Positions 34,226-42,261 of a stretch of DNA of 42,261 nt are shown piece by piece. Below the pieces are notes generated by a model that worked only from the letters and a program-made list of their open reading frames with translations, ran no database searches and was not told where the DNA came from. Numbering within the stretch: the stretch's first letter is position 1; every line of letters begins with the position of its first letter. Source of the DNA: Limnohabitans sp. Rim28 (GTDB lineage: Bacteria > Pseudomonadota > Gammaproteobacteria > Burkholderiales > Burkholderiaceae_C); contig NZ_ALKN02000019.1 in assembly GCF_000293865.2 (NCBI RefSeq), forward strand, positions 1 through 42,261, in the 5' to 3' direction. Both the position numbers and the translations under genes were made by a program.

Positions 34226-37200
34226 TTAAGAACGCTCGAGCTCGATGTCAAGGCCCAGCGAACGGATTTCCTTGACCAGCACGTTGAACGACTCGGGCAT
34301 GCCCGCTTCGATGGAGTGTTCGCCTTTGACGATGCTCTCGTACACCTTGGTACGGCCTTGCACGTCGTCGGACTTCACGGTGAGCATCTCTTGCAGAACG
34401 TAAGAGGCGCCATACGCTTCCAATGCCCACACTTCCATCTCACCGAAACGCTGACCACCGAACTGCGCCTTGCCACCCAGCGGCTGCTGTGTGACCAAGC
34501 TGTAAGGACCGGTCGAACGGGCGTGCATCTTGTCGTCCACCAAGTGGTGCAGTTTCAAGAAGTGCATGTAGCCAATGGTGGTGGGACGGTCAAAGGCGTC
34601 GCCCGTGCGGCCGTCAAACAGGTTGGCTTGTGTGCGTGTGGCGGTCAGGCCCTTGGCTTTGGCCAAGTCGTCTGGGTAGGCCAGGTGCAGCATGGCGCGG
34701 ATTTCCTCTTCGGCCGCGCCGTCGAACACGGGCGTGGCGAATGGGAAGCCTTCTTTGAGGTTGTCGGCCATGGCCAACACTTCATCGTCGGTCAGCTGCG
34801 TCAGGTCTTCTTTGCGGCCCATGCTGTTGTAGAGCTGCTCGAACAACTTGCGCAGTTCGGCAATCTTTTCCAGGCGCTGGGTTTCGGCTTGCAACATGTT
34901 GCCAATGCGCTGGCCAATGCCTTTGCCGGCCCAGCCCAAGTGCACCTCGAGCACCTGACCCACGTTCATGCGCGATGGCACGCCCAGCGGGTTGAGCACG
35001 ATGTCGGCAGGGGTGCCGTCGGCCATGAAAGGCATGTCTTCAACAGGAACGATCTTGGAGACCACGCCCTTGTTACCGTGACGGCCGGCCATCTTGTCAC
35101 CCGGCTGCAAGCGGCGCTTGACGGCCAAGTAGACCTTGACCATCTTAAGCACGCCCGCAGGCAACTCGTCGCCTTGGGTGAGCTTCTTGCGCTTTTCTTC
35201 AAACGACAAATCGAAGCTATGGCGGGTTTGCTCCAGCGAGTTCTTGATGGACTCGAGTTGCATGGCCACGTCGTCTTCGGCTGGACGGATGTCGAACCAA
35301 TGGAATTTTTCGACCGACTCCATGTAGGCTTTGTCGAGCTTGGTGCCTTTGGCAAGCTTTTGTGGGCCACCGTTGGCCACGCGGCCTACCAGCAGCTTTT
35401 CGATGCGGTCAAATGCGTCGGCTTCCACAATGCGCAGCTGGTCGTTCAGATCCAAGCGGAAACGCTTGAGTTCGTCGTCGATGATCTGCTGGGCACGCTT
35501 GTCGCGCACGATGCCTTCGCGGGTGAAGACTTGAACGTCGATCACCGTGCCCTGAGAGCCCTGGTCCACGCGCAATGAAGTGTCTTTCACATCGCTGGCT
35601 TTTTCGCCGAAGATGGCGCGCAGCAGTTTCTCTTCAGGCGTCAGGGTGGTCTCGCCTTTCGGTGTGACCTTGCCGACCAAGACATCGCCTGGTTGCACTT
35701 CTGCACCCACGTAAATGATGCCGGAGTCGTCCAAACGGCCCAATTGCTGCTCGGACAGGTTGGGGATGTCGCGCGAAATTTCTTCGGCACCCAACTTGGT
35801 GTCGCGGGCCATGACCACGAGTTCTTCGATGTGGATCGAGGTGTAACGGTCTTCTGACACGACACGCTCAGAGATCAAGATCGAGTCTTCGAAGTTGTAA
35901 CCGTTCCAAGGCATGAAGGCGATCAGCATGTTCTGGCCAATGGCGATTTCGCCCAGGTCGGTCGATGCACCGTCGGCGATCACATCACCTTTGGCCAGCT
36001 TGTCGCCACGCTTGACGATGGGGCGCTGGTGGATGTTGGTGTTCTGGTTGGAACGCTGGTACTTGATCAGGTTGTAGATGTCCACACCCACTTCGCCGGC
36101 CAGTGCTTCAGCGTCGTTCACACGGATCACGATGCGGGTCGCGTCGACGTAATCGACGATACCGCCACGCGTAGCGGTCACCACAGTGCCCGAGTCAACC
36201 GCTGCAACGCGCTCGATGCCAGTGCCGACCATGGGCTTTTCAGGGCGCAGCACAGGCACAGCCTGACGCGACATGTTGGCACCCATCAAAGCGCGGTTCG
36301 CGTCGTCGTGCTCCAGGAACGGCACCAAAGATGCCGCCACCGAAACGATCTGCGCTGGTGACACGTCCATGTACTGGATGCGCTCGGCACCGCACAGGAT
36401 GGATTCACCTTTTTCACGGGCAGACACCAAGTCGCCGGTCAGCTTTCCGTCTTTGTCCAATGCGGCATTGGCCTGGGCAATGACGTATTTGCCTTCTTCG
36501 ATGGCCGACAGGTAGTCGATGTCCATCGTGACTTTGCCCTCGACCACTCGGCGGTAAGGGGTTTCGATGAAACCGTACTCGTTCAAGCGGGCGTACAAAG
36601 CCAAGGAGTTGATCAGACCAATGTTGGGGCCTTCAGGCGTTTCAATGGGGCAGACTCGACCGTAGTGGGTCACGTGCACGTCACGCACTTCGAAACCGGC
36701 ACGCTCGCGGGTCAAACCACCTGGGCCCAAGGCCGATACGCGGCGCTTGTGGGTGATTTCAGCCAAGGGGTTGGTCTGGTCCATGAACTGCGACAACTGC
36801 GATGCACCAAAGAACTCTTTGAGGGCAGCAGAAATCGGCTTGGAATTGATCAGGTCATGCGGCATGAGCGGCTCTTGCTCGGCTTGGCCCAAACGTTCTT
36901 TGACGGCTTTTTCGATGCGCGCCAGACCTGTGCGGTACTGGTTCTCGGCCAATTCGCCGACACAGCGCACGCGGCGGTTGCCCAGGTGGTCGATGTCATC
37001 GACTTCGCCGTTGCCGTTGCGCAGGTCCACCAAGATCTTGACCACGGCCAAGATGTCCTCATTGGTCAACACCATGGGACCTGTGGACTCGCCACGGCCC
37101 ACTCGGGCATTGAATTTCATGCGGCCAACGCGCGACAAATCATAGGTGTCGGGGTTGTAGAACAAGCGCTGGAACAGAGCTTGCACAGCGTCTTCTGTGG

Positions 37201-38350
37201 GCGGCTCGCCAGGACGCATCATGCGGTAGATGGCCACGCGTGCAGCGAATTCGTCCACGGTTTCGTCGATGCGCAAGGTTTGCGAAATGTACGCGCCTTG
37301 GTCGAGTTCGTTGGTGTAAATGCAAGGCAGATCTTGCACGCCAGAGCTGCGGAGTTTTTTCAGCAGCGCTTCAGTCAACTCTTCGTTGGCCTTGGCGATG
37401 ATCTCACCGGTATCGGCTTCGACAATGCTGCGGGCCACCACGCGGCCAATCAGGAAGTCTTCGGGCACGCTGATGTGCGTGGTGCCGGACTGCTCCAACT
37501 CGCGGGTGTGGCGCACGGTGATGCGCTTGTCTTTGGCGACCACCACTTTGCCGGATTTGTCGGTGATGTCAAAACGGGCGACTTCGCCGCGCAGACGCTC
37601 GGCCACAAATTCCATTTGGGCGCCGCTGTCCATCAGGCGGAAGTTGTCGTTGACGAAGAAGTTCGCCAAGATGGATTCTGGGTTCAAGCCAATGGCCTTG
37701 AGCAGAATGGAGACCGGCATCTTGCGACGACGGTCGACGCGGAAGTACAAGATGTCCTTCGGGTCGAATTCGAAGTCGAGCCATGAACCGCGGTAAGGGA
37801 TGATGCGCGCCGAGAACAACAATTTGCCCGAGCTATGCGTCTTGCCCTTGTCGTGCTCGAAGAACACGCCGGGTGAGCGGTGCAACTGAGACACGATGAC
37901 GCGCTCGGTGCCGTTGATGATGAAGGAGCCTTTGTCGGTCATCAGGGGCACTTCGCCCATGTAGACCTCTTGCTCTTTGACTTCTTTGACCACCTTGTTT
38001 TGTGAGGTCGAAGAGTCACGGTCGTAAATGATGAGTTGAACGCGCGCACGCACGGCCGACGAGAAGGTCAGGCCACGGGTTTGGCACTCGCGCACATCGA
38101 ACGCTGGTTTGGCCAGGTTGTACTCGATGAATTTCATCTCCACAAAACCGTTGTGGGACACGATCGGGAAGGCCGACTCAAAGGCGGCTTGCAGGCCCTC
38201 GTGTGTGCGCTTGGATGAAATGACACCTGCTTGCAAGAAGGACGTGTAAGCGTCTTTTTGCATTTGCAGCAGGTAAGGAACTTCGAGCACGCTTTCGCGG
38301 CTGCCGAAACTTTTGCGGATTCGCTTGCGTTCGGTGTATGAATAGGCCAT
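34226..38350 (-). CDS. rpoB: RNA polymerase beta subunit
   Basis: This 1374-residue core subunit forms one side of the cleft and binds the initiating nucleotide. Conserved landmarks are the N-terminal [13 protein letters not shown], the rifampicin-binding region ([20 protein letters not shown] then [11 protein letters not shown]), and the active-site segments [14 protein letters not shown] and PFMADGTP. The rifampicin region keeps Asp516, His526 and Ser531 (E. coli numbering), so no resistance mutation is visible. It follows a 252-bp gap after rplL and precedes rpoC. Confidence 0.98.
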   Translation of the reverse strand: MAYSYTERKRIRKSFGSRESVLEVPYLLQMQKDAYTSFLQAGVISSKRTHEGLQAAFESAFPIVSHNGFVEMKFIEYNLAKPAFDVRECQTRGLTFSSAVRARVQLIIYDRDSSTSQNKVVKEVKEQEVYMGEVPLMTDKGSFIINGTERVIVSQLHRSPGVFFEHDKGKTHSSGKLLFSARIIPYRGSWLDFEFDPKDILYFRVDRRRKMPVSILLKAIGLNPESILANFFVNDNFRLMDSGAQMEFVAERLRGEVARFDITDKSGKVVVAKDKRITVRHTRELEQSGTTHISVPEDFLIGRVVARSIVEADTGEIIAKANEELTEALLKKLRSSGVQDLPCIYTNELDQGAYISQTLRIDETVDEFAARVAIYRMMRPGEPPTEDAVQALFQRLFYNPDTYDLSRVGRMKFNARVGRGESTGPMVLTNEDILAVVKILVDLRNGNGEVDDIDHLGNRRVRCVGELAENQYRTGLARIEKAVKERLGQAEQEPLMPHDLINSKPISAALKEFFGASQLSQFMDQTNPLAEITHKRRVSALGPGGLTRERAGFEVRDVHVTHYGRVCPIETPEGPNIGLINSLALYARLNEYGFIETPYRRVVEGKVTMDIDYLSAIEEGKYVIAQANAALDKDGKLTGDLVSAREKGESILCGAERIQYMDVSPAQIVSVAASLVPFLEHDDANRALMGANMSRQAVPVLRPEKPMVGTGIERVAAVDSGTVVTATRGGIVDYVDATRIVIRVNDAEALAGEVGVDIYNLIKYQRSNQNTNIHQRPIVKRGDKLAKGDVIADGASTDLGEIAIGQNMLIAFMPWNGYNFEDSILISERVVSEDRYTSIHIEELVVMARDTKLGAEEISRDIPNLSEQQLGRLDDSGIIYVGAEVQPGDVLVGKVTPKGETTLTPEEKLLRAIFGEKASDVKDTSLRVDQGSQGTVIDVQVFTREGIVRDKRAQQIIDDELKRFRLDLNDQLRIVEADAFDRIEKLLVGRVANGGPQKLAKGTKLDKAYMESVEKFHWFDIRPAEDDVAMQLESIKNSLEQTRHSFDLSFEEKRKKLTQGDELPAGVLKMVKVYLAVKRRLQPGDKMAGRHGNKGVVSKIVPVEDMPFMADGTPADIVLNPLGVPSRMNVGQVLEVHLGWAGKGIGQRIGNMLQAETQRLEKIAELRKLFEQLYNSMGRKEDLTQLTDDEVLAMADNLKEGFPFATPVFDGAAEEEIRAMLHLAYPDDLAKAKGLTATRTQANLFDGRTGDAFDRPTTIGYMHFLKLHHLVDDKMHARSTGPYSLVTQQPLGGKAQFGGQRFGEMEVWALEAYGASYVLQEMLTVKSDDVQGRTKVYESIVKGEHSIEAGMPESFNVLVKEIRSLGLDIELERS

Positions 38351-38602
38351 GAGATCTCCGGGCTTGATCTTTCAGAACTGTGTGTTGAATGGGCTGTTGC
38401 ACCCCCTCAACGGTCTTGGCGGCTGGCCTCTACCAGCCTTGGCGGACGATTGCGCATTGCACGCAACCCGAACCAAGGGTTTTCTGCAGTCGGGTCAGAA
38501 AACACTGAAAAACAGCTTCAAAGGGGCCGCTTTTCGGTGTGCTCTTCAAGCACCAAAGGCTGGAGGCCCTTTCGGACACTCCAGCCTTGGAACAAAACCG
38601 AA
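38351..38602 (-). promoter_or_regulatory. rplL-rpoB intergenic region with strong hairpin
   Basis: AAGGCTGGAG (38556-38565) pairs with CTCCAGCCTT (38579-38588) just downstream of rplL on the minus strand, with no T-run after it. In enterobacteria this position holds a partial attenuator and RNase III site that lowers rpoBC expression relative to ribosomal protein genes. Here that role is inferred from position and structure. The rest of the gap shows no gene. Confidence 0.55.
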
Positions 38603-38977
38603 TTACTTCAGTTCGGCCTTGGCGCCAGCTTCTTCCAGCTTCTTCTTGGCAGCTTCAGCGTCAGCCTTTGGCAGGCCTTCTTTGACCGCCTTAGGAGCGC
38701 CGTCCACCAAGTCTTTGGCTTCTTTCAAGCCCAGACCTGTGATTTCACGCACCGCTTTGATCACGGACACTTTGTTGGCGCCAGCTTCGAGCAACATGAC
38801 GTTGAAGTCTGTCTTCTCTTCAGCAGCAGCAGCAGCACCGCCGCCGGCAGCAGCAGGCGCAGCCATTGCGGCTGCGCTCACGCCAAACTTCTCTTCGATG
38901 GCTTTCACCAGGTCGTTGAGTTCCATGACCGTCATGCTGTCCAGCGCGGTCAAAAATGCGTCTTTATCGAATGCCAT
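38603..38977 (-). CDS. rplL: 50S ribosomal protein L7/L12
   Basis: This 124-residue stalk protein is present as dimers on L10 and recruits translation factors. The N-terminal dimerisation helix (about 1-30) is followed by an Ala-rich hinge ([19 protein letters not shown], about 36-54) and the globular C-terminal domain, with [20 protein letters not shown] forming the factor-binding surface. An AGGAA ribosome-binding site precedes the ATG. The length is typical of the family. Confidence 0.97.
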   Translation of the reverse strand: MAFDKDAFLTALDSMTVMELNDLVKAIEEKFGVSAAAMAAPAAAGGGAAAAAEEKTDFNVMLLEAGANKVSVIKAVREITGLGLKEAKDLVDGAPKAVKEGLPKADAEAAKKKLEEAGAKAELK

Positions 38978-39017
38978 TTTTATTTCCTAACAATTGGTTA
39001 AAACACGAACGCTGGCC

Positions 39018-39524
39018 TCAAGCGGCAACAGCTTCGCCTTCGCCTTTTTTGGCCGCCAGCGCACCCAGCACAACGGCTGTACGCGACATGGGCGACATCA
39101 ACAAGCCACACAACTGGGCCAACAAAACTTCTTTCGAAGGGATGTTTGCCAATTGCTTAACGCCGTTCACGTCCAAAGCTTTGCCTGCGAATGCACCTGC
39201 ACGAATGACCAACTTGTCGTTGGTTTTCGAGAAGTCAGCCACCACTTTCGCGGCAGCCACTGCATCTTCAGAGAAGCCATAGATCAGCGGACCGGTCATC
39301 TGGTCGGCGACAACTTCAAACTGCGTACCTGCCACAGCACGGCGAGCCAAGGTGTTTTTCAACACCGTCAGCGAAACGCCGAGGCTGCGAGCTTTGACAC
39401 GCAGATTGGTCATGTCAGCGACCGTGATACCACGGTATTCCGCCATCACAAGCGTTTGAGCTTTAGCGGCGAGGTCGGTCACTTCGGAAATGACCGCTTC
39501 TTTCTCACTGCGATTCAGACTCAA
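39018..39524 (-). CDS. rplJ: 50S ribosomal protein L10
   Basis: This 168-residue stalk base protein anchors L7/L12 dimers and, with them, represses its own operon by binding the upstream leader. The N-terminal [19 protein letters not shown] and the [16 protein letters not shown] core are conserved, and the C-terminal helix is Ala-rich. The start is TTG at 39524, preceded by an AAAGGAG ribosome-binding site, so initiation is slightly weakened. It lies 40 bp before rplL. Confidence 0.96.
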   Translation of the reverse strand: MSLNRSEKEAVISEVTDLAAKAQTLVMAEYRGITVADMTNLRVKARSLGVSLTVLKNTLARRAVAGTQFEVVADQMTGPLIYGFSEDAVAAAKVVADFSKTNDKLVIRAGAFAGKALDVNGVKQLANIPSKEVLLAQLCGLLMSPMSRTAVVLGALAAKKGEGEAVAA

Positions 39525-39778
39525 GGTCTACTCCTTTGTATGTGCTTTTCGGGTTGCCCCTGAAACACGCCTATTTGCAGCGACCAACTGTTTTGGATCT
39601 TCATCCATCTGCAGCGGGATCGCCATCTGCGTTGGCCCAAAATCTCAAGATGTCTTGAGACTTTGTTGATTAAGCACACAGGGTGTGCACCAACGGTCTT
39701 GGATGGCCCGCTGTACTTTTGCAAGGACAGCGGCCCACCACATTGAGGCGCTCTTTCGAGCCCCTCAAATCTTTGCCA
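39525..39778 (-). promoter_or_regulatory. L10 (rplJ) leader region
   Basis: This 254-bp gap holds no gene but is rich in structure on the minus strand. A GC-rich arm lies near 39705-39740 (GGCCCGCTGT facing ACAGCGG). A second, perfect stem TCTCAAGA/TCTTGAGA (39643-39650, 39653-39660) is followed by TTTT. In other bacteria this leader binds the L10-L12 complex to shut off translation. Such a role is expected here but the fold is not proven. Confidence 0.5.
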
Positions 39779-40474
39779 TCACGCCGAGATGGATTGCGTG
39801 TCGACGCGAACGCCCACACCCATGGTCGACGAGACAGCCACTTTGCGCAGGTAAATGCCTTTGCTGGTCGCAGGCTTGGCTTTGACCAAAGCTTCGATCA
39901 GTGCAGCCAAGTTGCCTTGCAACTTGTCGGTGTCGAACGAACGGCGACCGATGGTGCCATGCACGATACCGGCTTTGTCGACACGGAACTGAACCTGACC
40001 TGCTTTGGCATTGCGCACAGCGGTGGCAACGTCTGGTGTCACAGTACCGACTTTGGGGTTAGGCATCAGACCACGTGGGCCCAAGATCTGACCCAAAGTA
40101 CCCACAACGCGCATCGCGTCAGGGGCTGCGATGACCACGTCAAAAGGCATGTCGCCAGCCTTGACGCGTGCAGCCAGATCGTCCATGCCGACCACGTCCG
40201 CACCAGCAGCCAAAGCTTCTTCAGCCTTAGCGCCTTGGGCAAACACAGCCACGCGGGCAGTTTTGCCGGTGCCGTTGGGCAACACCACGGCGCCACGCAC
40301 CACCTGGTCAGACTTCTTGGCGTCGATACCGAGTTGCACGGCCACGTCGATGGACTCATCAAACTTGGCGGTCGCGCACTCTTTGACCATGGTCAAGGCA
40401 TCGGCCAGGGCGTACAGCTTCAGGCTGTCCACTTTGCCAACAAGGGCTTTTTGTTTTTTAGTGAGCTTGGACAT
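39779..40474 (-). CDS. rplA: 50S ribosomal protein L1
   Basis: This 231-residue protein of the ribosomal L1 stalk helps release deacylated tRNA and acts as translational repressor of the L11 operon. The conserved [20 protein letters not shown] and the following glycine-rich [17 protein letters not shown] segments are present. The start codon immediately follows the rplK stop with no spacer, so L11 and L1 are made in coupled fashion. The length is normal. Confidence 0.97.
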   Translation of the reverse strand: MSKLTKKQKALVGKVDSLKLYALADALTMVKECATAKFDESIDVAVQLGIDAKKSDQVVRGAVVLPNGTGKTARVAVFAQGAKAEEALAAGADVVGMDDLAARVKAGDMPFDVVIAAPDAMRVVGTLGQILGPRGLMPNPKVGTVTPDVATAVRNAKAGQVQFRVDKAGIVHGTIGRRSFDTDKLQGNLAALIEALVKAKPATSKGIYLRKVAVSSTMGVGVRVDTQSISA

Positions 40475-40906
40475 TTACACGCCCTCCACATTCACGCCCA
40501 TGGAACGGGCAGTACCAGCGATGGTGCGAACTGCCGCGTCCAGATCGGCAGCGGTCAAGTCTTTCATCTTGGCTTTGGCGATGTCTTCCAGTTGAGCGCG
40601 AGTGATCTTGCCCACTTTTTCCAAGCCAGGCTTGGTGGAAGCTTTGTCGAGCTTCAGTGACTTCTTGATCAAGGTCGCTGCGGGCGGGGTCTTGATGATG
40701 AAGGTGAAGGACTTGTCTGCAAACGCCGTGATGACCACAGGCAATGGCAGACCTGGCTCAACGCCTTGGGTCTGGGCGTTGAACGCCTTGCAGAATTCCA
40801 TGATGTTCAAACCACGTTGGCCCAGTGCAGGACCAATGGGTGGTGATGGGTTGGCTTTACCAGCTGGCACTTGCAGCTTGATGAAGCCGACGATTTTTTT
40901 CGCCAT
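40475..40906 (-). CDS. rplK: 50S ribosomal protein L11
   Basis: This 143-residue protein of the GTPase-associated centre binds 23S rRNA and is the target of thiostrepton. The proline-rich [21 protein letters not shown]-terminal domain and the C-terminal rRNA-binding domain ([28 protein letters not shown]) are intact. AAGGAG lies upstream of the ATG. About 117 bp separate it from nusG and probably contain the L11 leader or an internal promoter. Confidence 0.97.
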   Translation of the reverse strand: MAKKIVGFIKLQVPAGKANPSPPIGPALGQRGLNIMEFCKAFNAQTQGVEPGLPLPVVITAFADKSFTFIIKTPPAATLIKKSLKLDKASTKPGLEKVGKITRAQLEDIAKAKMKDLTAADLDAAVRTIAGTARSMGVNVEGV

Positions 40907-41023
40907 GCTTTTCTCCTTGCGGGTTTTAACGCTTTGGGCTTTTGGGCCCTCGGCTCCCCGGGGTTAACGACTCAAGATCAAAGACGGACGCCGAGTCGGG
41001 AAGCGCCTGTCCGGAAAAACAAA

Positions 41024-41605
41024 TCAGGTTTTCTCAACCTGACCAAATTCAAGCTCTACCGGCGTGGCTCGGCCAAAAATGGTGACGGAGACGCGCATTT
41101 TGTTGCGCTCGTAGTTGACCTCTTCAACCGTGCCATTGAAGTCTGTAAACGGACCTTCTTTGACGCGGATGTACTCGCCCACTTCAAACTCAACCTTATG
41201 GCGCGGCTTGTCAGTGCCCTCTTGCATCTGGTTCACGATCTTGGCCACATCGGCCTCGGAGATCGGGGCAGGACGGTTTTTGGCGCCGCCCACAAAGCCG
41301 GTGACTTTGTTGGTGTGCTTGACGAGGTGCCAGGTTTCGTCGTCCATGACCATTTCAACCAGCACATAACCGGGAAAGAATTTTCTTTCGGTGGTTTTTT
41401 TCTGGCCGTTCTTGATTTCAACCACTTCTTCAGTGGGCACCAAAATGCGACCAAATTTGGTTTCCATGCCCGAGCGCGCAATGCGCTCGACGATGTTGCG
41501 CTCAACCGCTTTTTCCATGCCCGAATAGGCATGAACCACGTACCACTTGAGGTCCGGGTTGGTGGAGGAGCCTGCCATTGGCGCGTTCACGACGACATCG
41601 TTCAT
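41024..41605 (-). CDS. nusG: Transcription termination/antitermination factor NusG
   Basis: This protein of about 193 residues contacts RNA polymerase and links it to Rho or ribosomal S10. The NGN domain begins at [18 protein letters not shown] and includes [20 protein letters not shown] linker leads to a C-terminal KOW domain ([20 protein letters not shown]). I chose ATG at 41605, which shares a base with the secE stop (TAATG). The open frame extends 21 codons further but overlaps secE. Confidence 0.97.
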   Translation of the reverse strand: MNDVVVNAPMAGSSTNPDLKWYVVHAYSGMEKAVERNIVERIARSGMETKFGRILVPTEEVVEIKNGQKKTTERKFFPGYVLVEMVMDDETWHLVKHTNKVTGFVGGAKNRPAPISEADVAKIVNQMQEGTDKPRHKVEFEVGEYIRVKEGPFTDFNGTVEEVNYERNKMRVSVTIFGRATPVELEFGQVEKT

Positions 41606-41988
41606 TATTTTTTCCACCCCAGAATCAGATCGTAAAAAACCCATTCGAGAGTTTTGTCGGTGAGCCACAGGAAAAGTGCCATCACCACCACAAACGCAAA
41701 GACGTACAAAGTGATTTGGAGCGCTTCTTTGCGCTCAGGCCAAACCACTTTTTTGGTTTCACGAACAGCATCTCGGCCAAAAGCCACCAATTCGCGACCG
41801 GTTTCGGAGGTGAAAAAGACCACCACAGCCGCCACCAAAGCCACGAGCAAACCACCCCACTGAACCCAATTGCCTTGGGCTGCGAGCATGTAGTAAGCAA
41901 CCAATCCTGCCAGGACCAATGCAATGGCTAAAGCCAATCGCATCTTGTCACCAGCAGTATTCACTGTTTGAACTTCGGACGTTGCCAT
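41605..41988 (-). CDS. secE: Preprotein translocase subunit SecE
   Basis: This 127-residue membrane protein clamps SecY in the Sec translocon. There are three predicted membrane helices (about 17-35, 42-60 and 93-115), as in the long enterobacterial form. The conserved cytoplasmic amphipathic region with [16 protein letters not shown] sits before the last helix. The last codon is coupled to nusG (TAATG). It is the first protein gene after tRNA-Trp. Confidence 0.95.
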   Translation of the reverse strand: MATSEVQTVNTAGDKMRLALAIALVLAGLVAYYMLAAQGNWVQWGGLLVALVAAVVVFFTSETGRELVAFGRDAVRETKKVVWPERKEALQITLYVFAFVVVMALFLWLTDKTLEWVFYDLILGWKK

Positions 41989-42042
41989 ACGGCTTGAAAC
42001 CTTTGTTGAGCCTCTTCAACAGATGACTCTTATCAGACAAGG

Positions 42043-42067
42043 AAGCCCGCTAGGGTCTAGCGGGCTT
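42043..42067 (-). terminator. GC-rich hairpin between tRNA-Trp and secE
   Basis: AAGCCCGCTA (42043-42052) and TAGCGGGCTT (42058-42067) form a strong 10-bp stem with a 5-nt loop. No long T-run follows on the minus strand, so it may be a processing signal or partial terminator rather than a full stop. A smaller stem, CCACCT/AGGTGG (42075-42080, 42085-42090), overlaps the tRNA 3' end. Confidence 0.55.
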
Positions 42068-42087
42068 GAAAATTCCACCTTTTCAGG

Positions 42088-42163
42088 TGGCAGGGGCAGT
42101 AGGAATCGAACCTACAACCTTCGGTTTTGGAGACCGACGCTCTGCCAATTGAGCTATACCCCT
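42088..42163 (-). tRNA. tRNA-Trp (anticodon CCA)
   Basis: This 76-nt cloverleaf has encoded CCA at its 3' end. The acceptor AGGGGTA, the D-arm AGCTCAATTGGCAGAGC, the anticodon loop CTCCAAA giving CCA and the T-arm GGTTCGATTCC are all present. It sits between tuf and secE, the position usual for this operon in Beta- and Gammaproteobacteria. Confidence 0.97.
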
Positions 42164-42175
42164 ACATCAAAAGAA

Positions 42176-42261
42176 TTAAGCAAGAATCTTGGCAACAACG
42201 CCAGCGCCAACCGTGCGGCCACCTTCGCGGATGGCAAAGCGCAAGCCTTCTTCCATCGCAA
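42176..42261 (-). CDS. tuf: Elongation factor Tu, C-terminal 28 codons (cut by window edge)
   Basis: The last part of the protein reads MEEGLRFAIREGGRTVGAG and then VVAKILA before TAA. This is the conserved end of EF-Tu domain 3. The rest lies beyond the right edge of the window. EF-Tu delivers aminoacyl-tRNA to the ribosome. The tuf-tRNA-Trp-secE-nusG order is standard for the group. Confidence 0.95.
   Translation of the reverse strand, partial: AMEEGLRFAIREGGRTVGAGVVAKILA

Noticed and set aside
36690..36790. Possible rifampicin-resistance change in rpoB
   Set aside because: The residues most often mutated (Asp516, His526, Ser531) are wild type. The differences seen from E. coli (Thr and Ala in the segment) look like ordinary lineage variation.
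30114..37786. Very long open frames on the plus strand opposite rpoC and rpoB
   Set aside because: They are antisense shadows created by the codon bias of the real genes. They have no known domains and their composition follows the complementary strand.

Overview
The window looks like a betaproteobacterial chromosome, order Burkholderiales and probably family Comamonadaceae. This rests on the conserved tuf–tRNA-Trp–secE–nusG–rplK–rplA–rplJ–rplL–rpoB–rpoC order, the rsmB–DUF4390–ntrY–ntrX block, and the protein sequences. The genus cannot be fixed from sequence alone. About 24.7 kb of accessory, IS-scarred DNA (left) joins about 17.5 kb of core genome (right), with tRNA-Phe at the border.

Region 1 (1–7.3 kb) is a mobile-element scrapyard. 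A GntR/FadR-type regulator lies directly against one end of an intact-looking IS21-family element (942–3414). Next come an integrase fragment cut at both ends, an IS3-family element (3766–5445) whose transposase is split by an in-frame stop, a decayed exported-protein gene, an unrecognised remnant, a DedA-family membrane protein and an istA-like relic.

Region 2 (7.3–17.3 kb) is the most interesting part. It is an eight-gene minus-strand operon: peptide/nickel-type binding protein, two permeases, two ATPases, a GST, a cupin and a fused double class III CoA-transferase. A convergent AraC-family regulator overlaps its far end. The operon promoter carries two direct-repeat half-sites exactly 21 bp apart overlapping a poor -35, as expected for an AraC-type activator. 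The proposed logic is uptake of a small organic solute, CoA activation by the double transferase, and helper chemistry by the cupin and GST. The substrate is unknown. IS relics bound the module on both sides.

Region 3 (17.3–24.7 kb) holds an IS66 relic fused to a beheaded ADP-ribosylglycohydrolase gene, several small or unknown genes, an exported thermonuclease-like protein, an exported trypsin-like protease coupled to a membrane protein, and a tyrosine recombinase with a partner gene of unknown function. The recombinase sits just beyond the 3' end of tRNA-Phe, the usual layout for an island integrated at a tRNA.

Region 4 (24.7–42.3 kb) is core. tRNA-Phe has its own promoter and terminator. 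It is followed by an NtrX-like regulator without an AAA+ domain, the NtrY-like kinase, a DUF4390 protein, rsmB, the rpoC terminators, and the RNA polymerase/ribosomal-protein operons back to the end of tuf, all on the minus strand.
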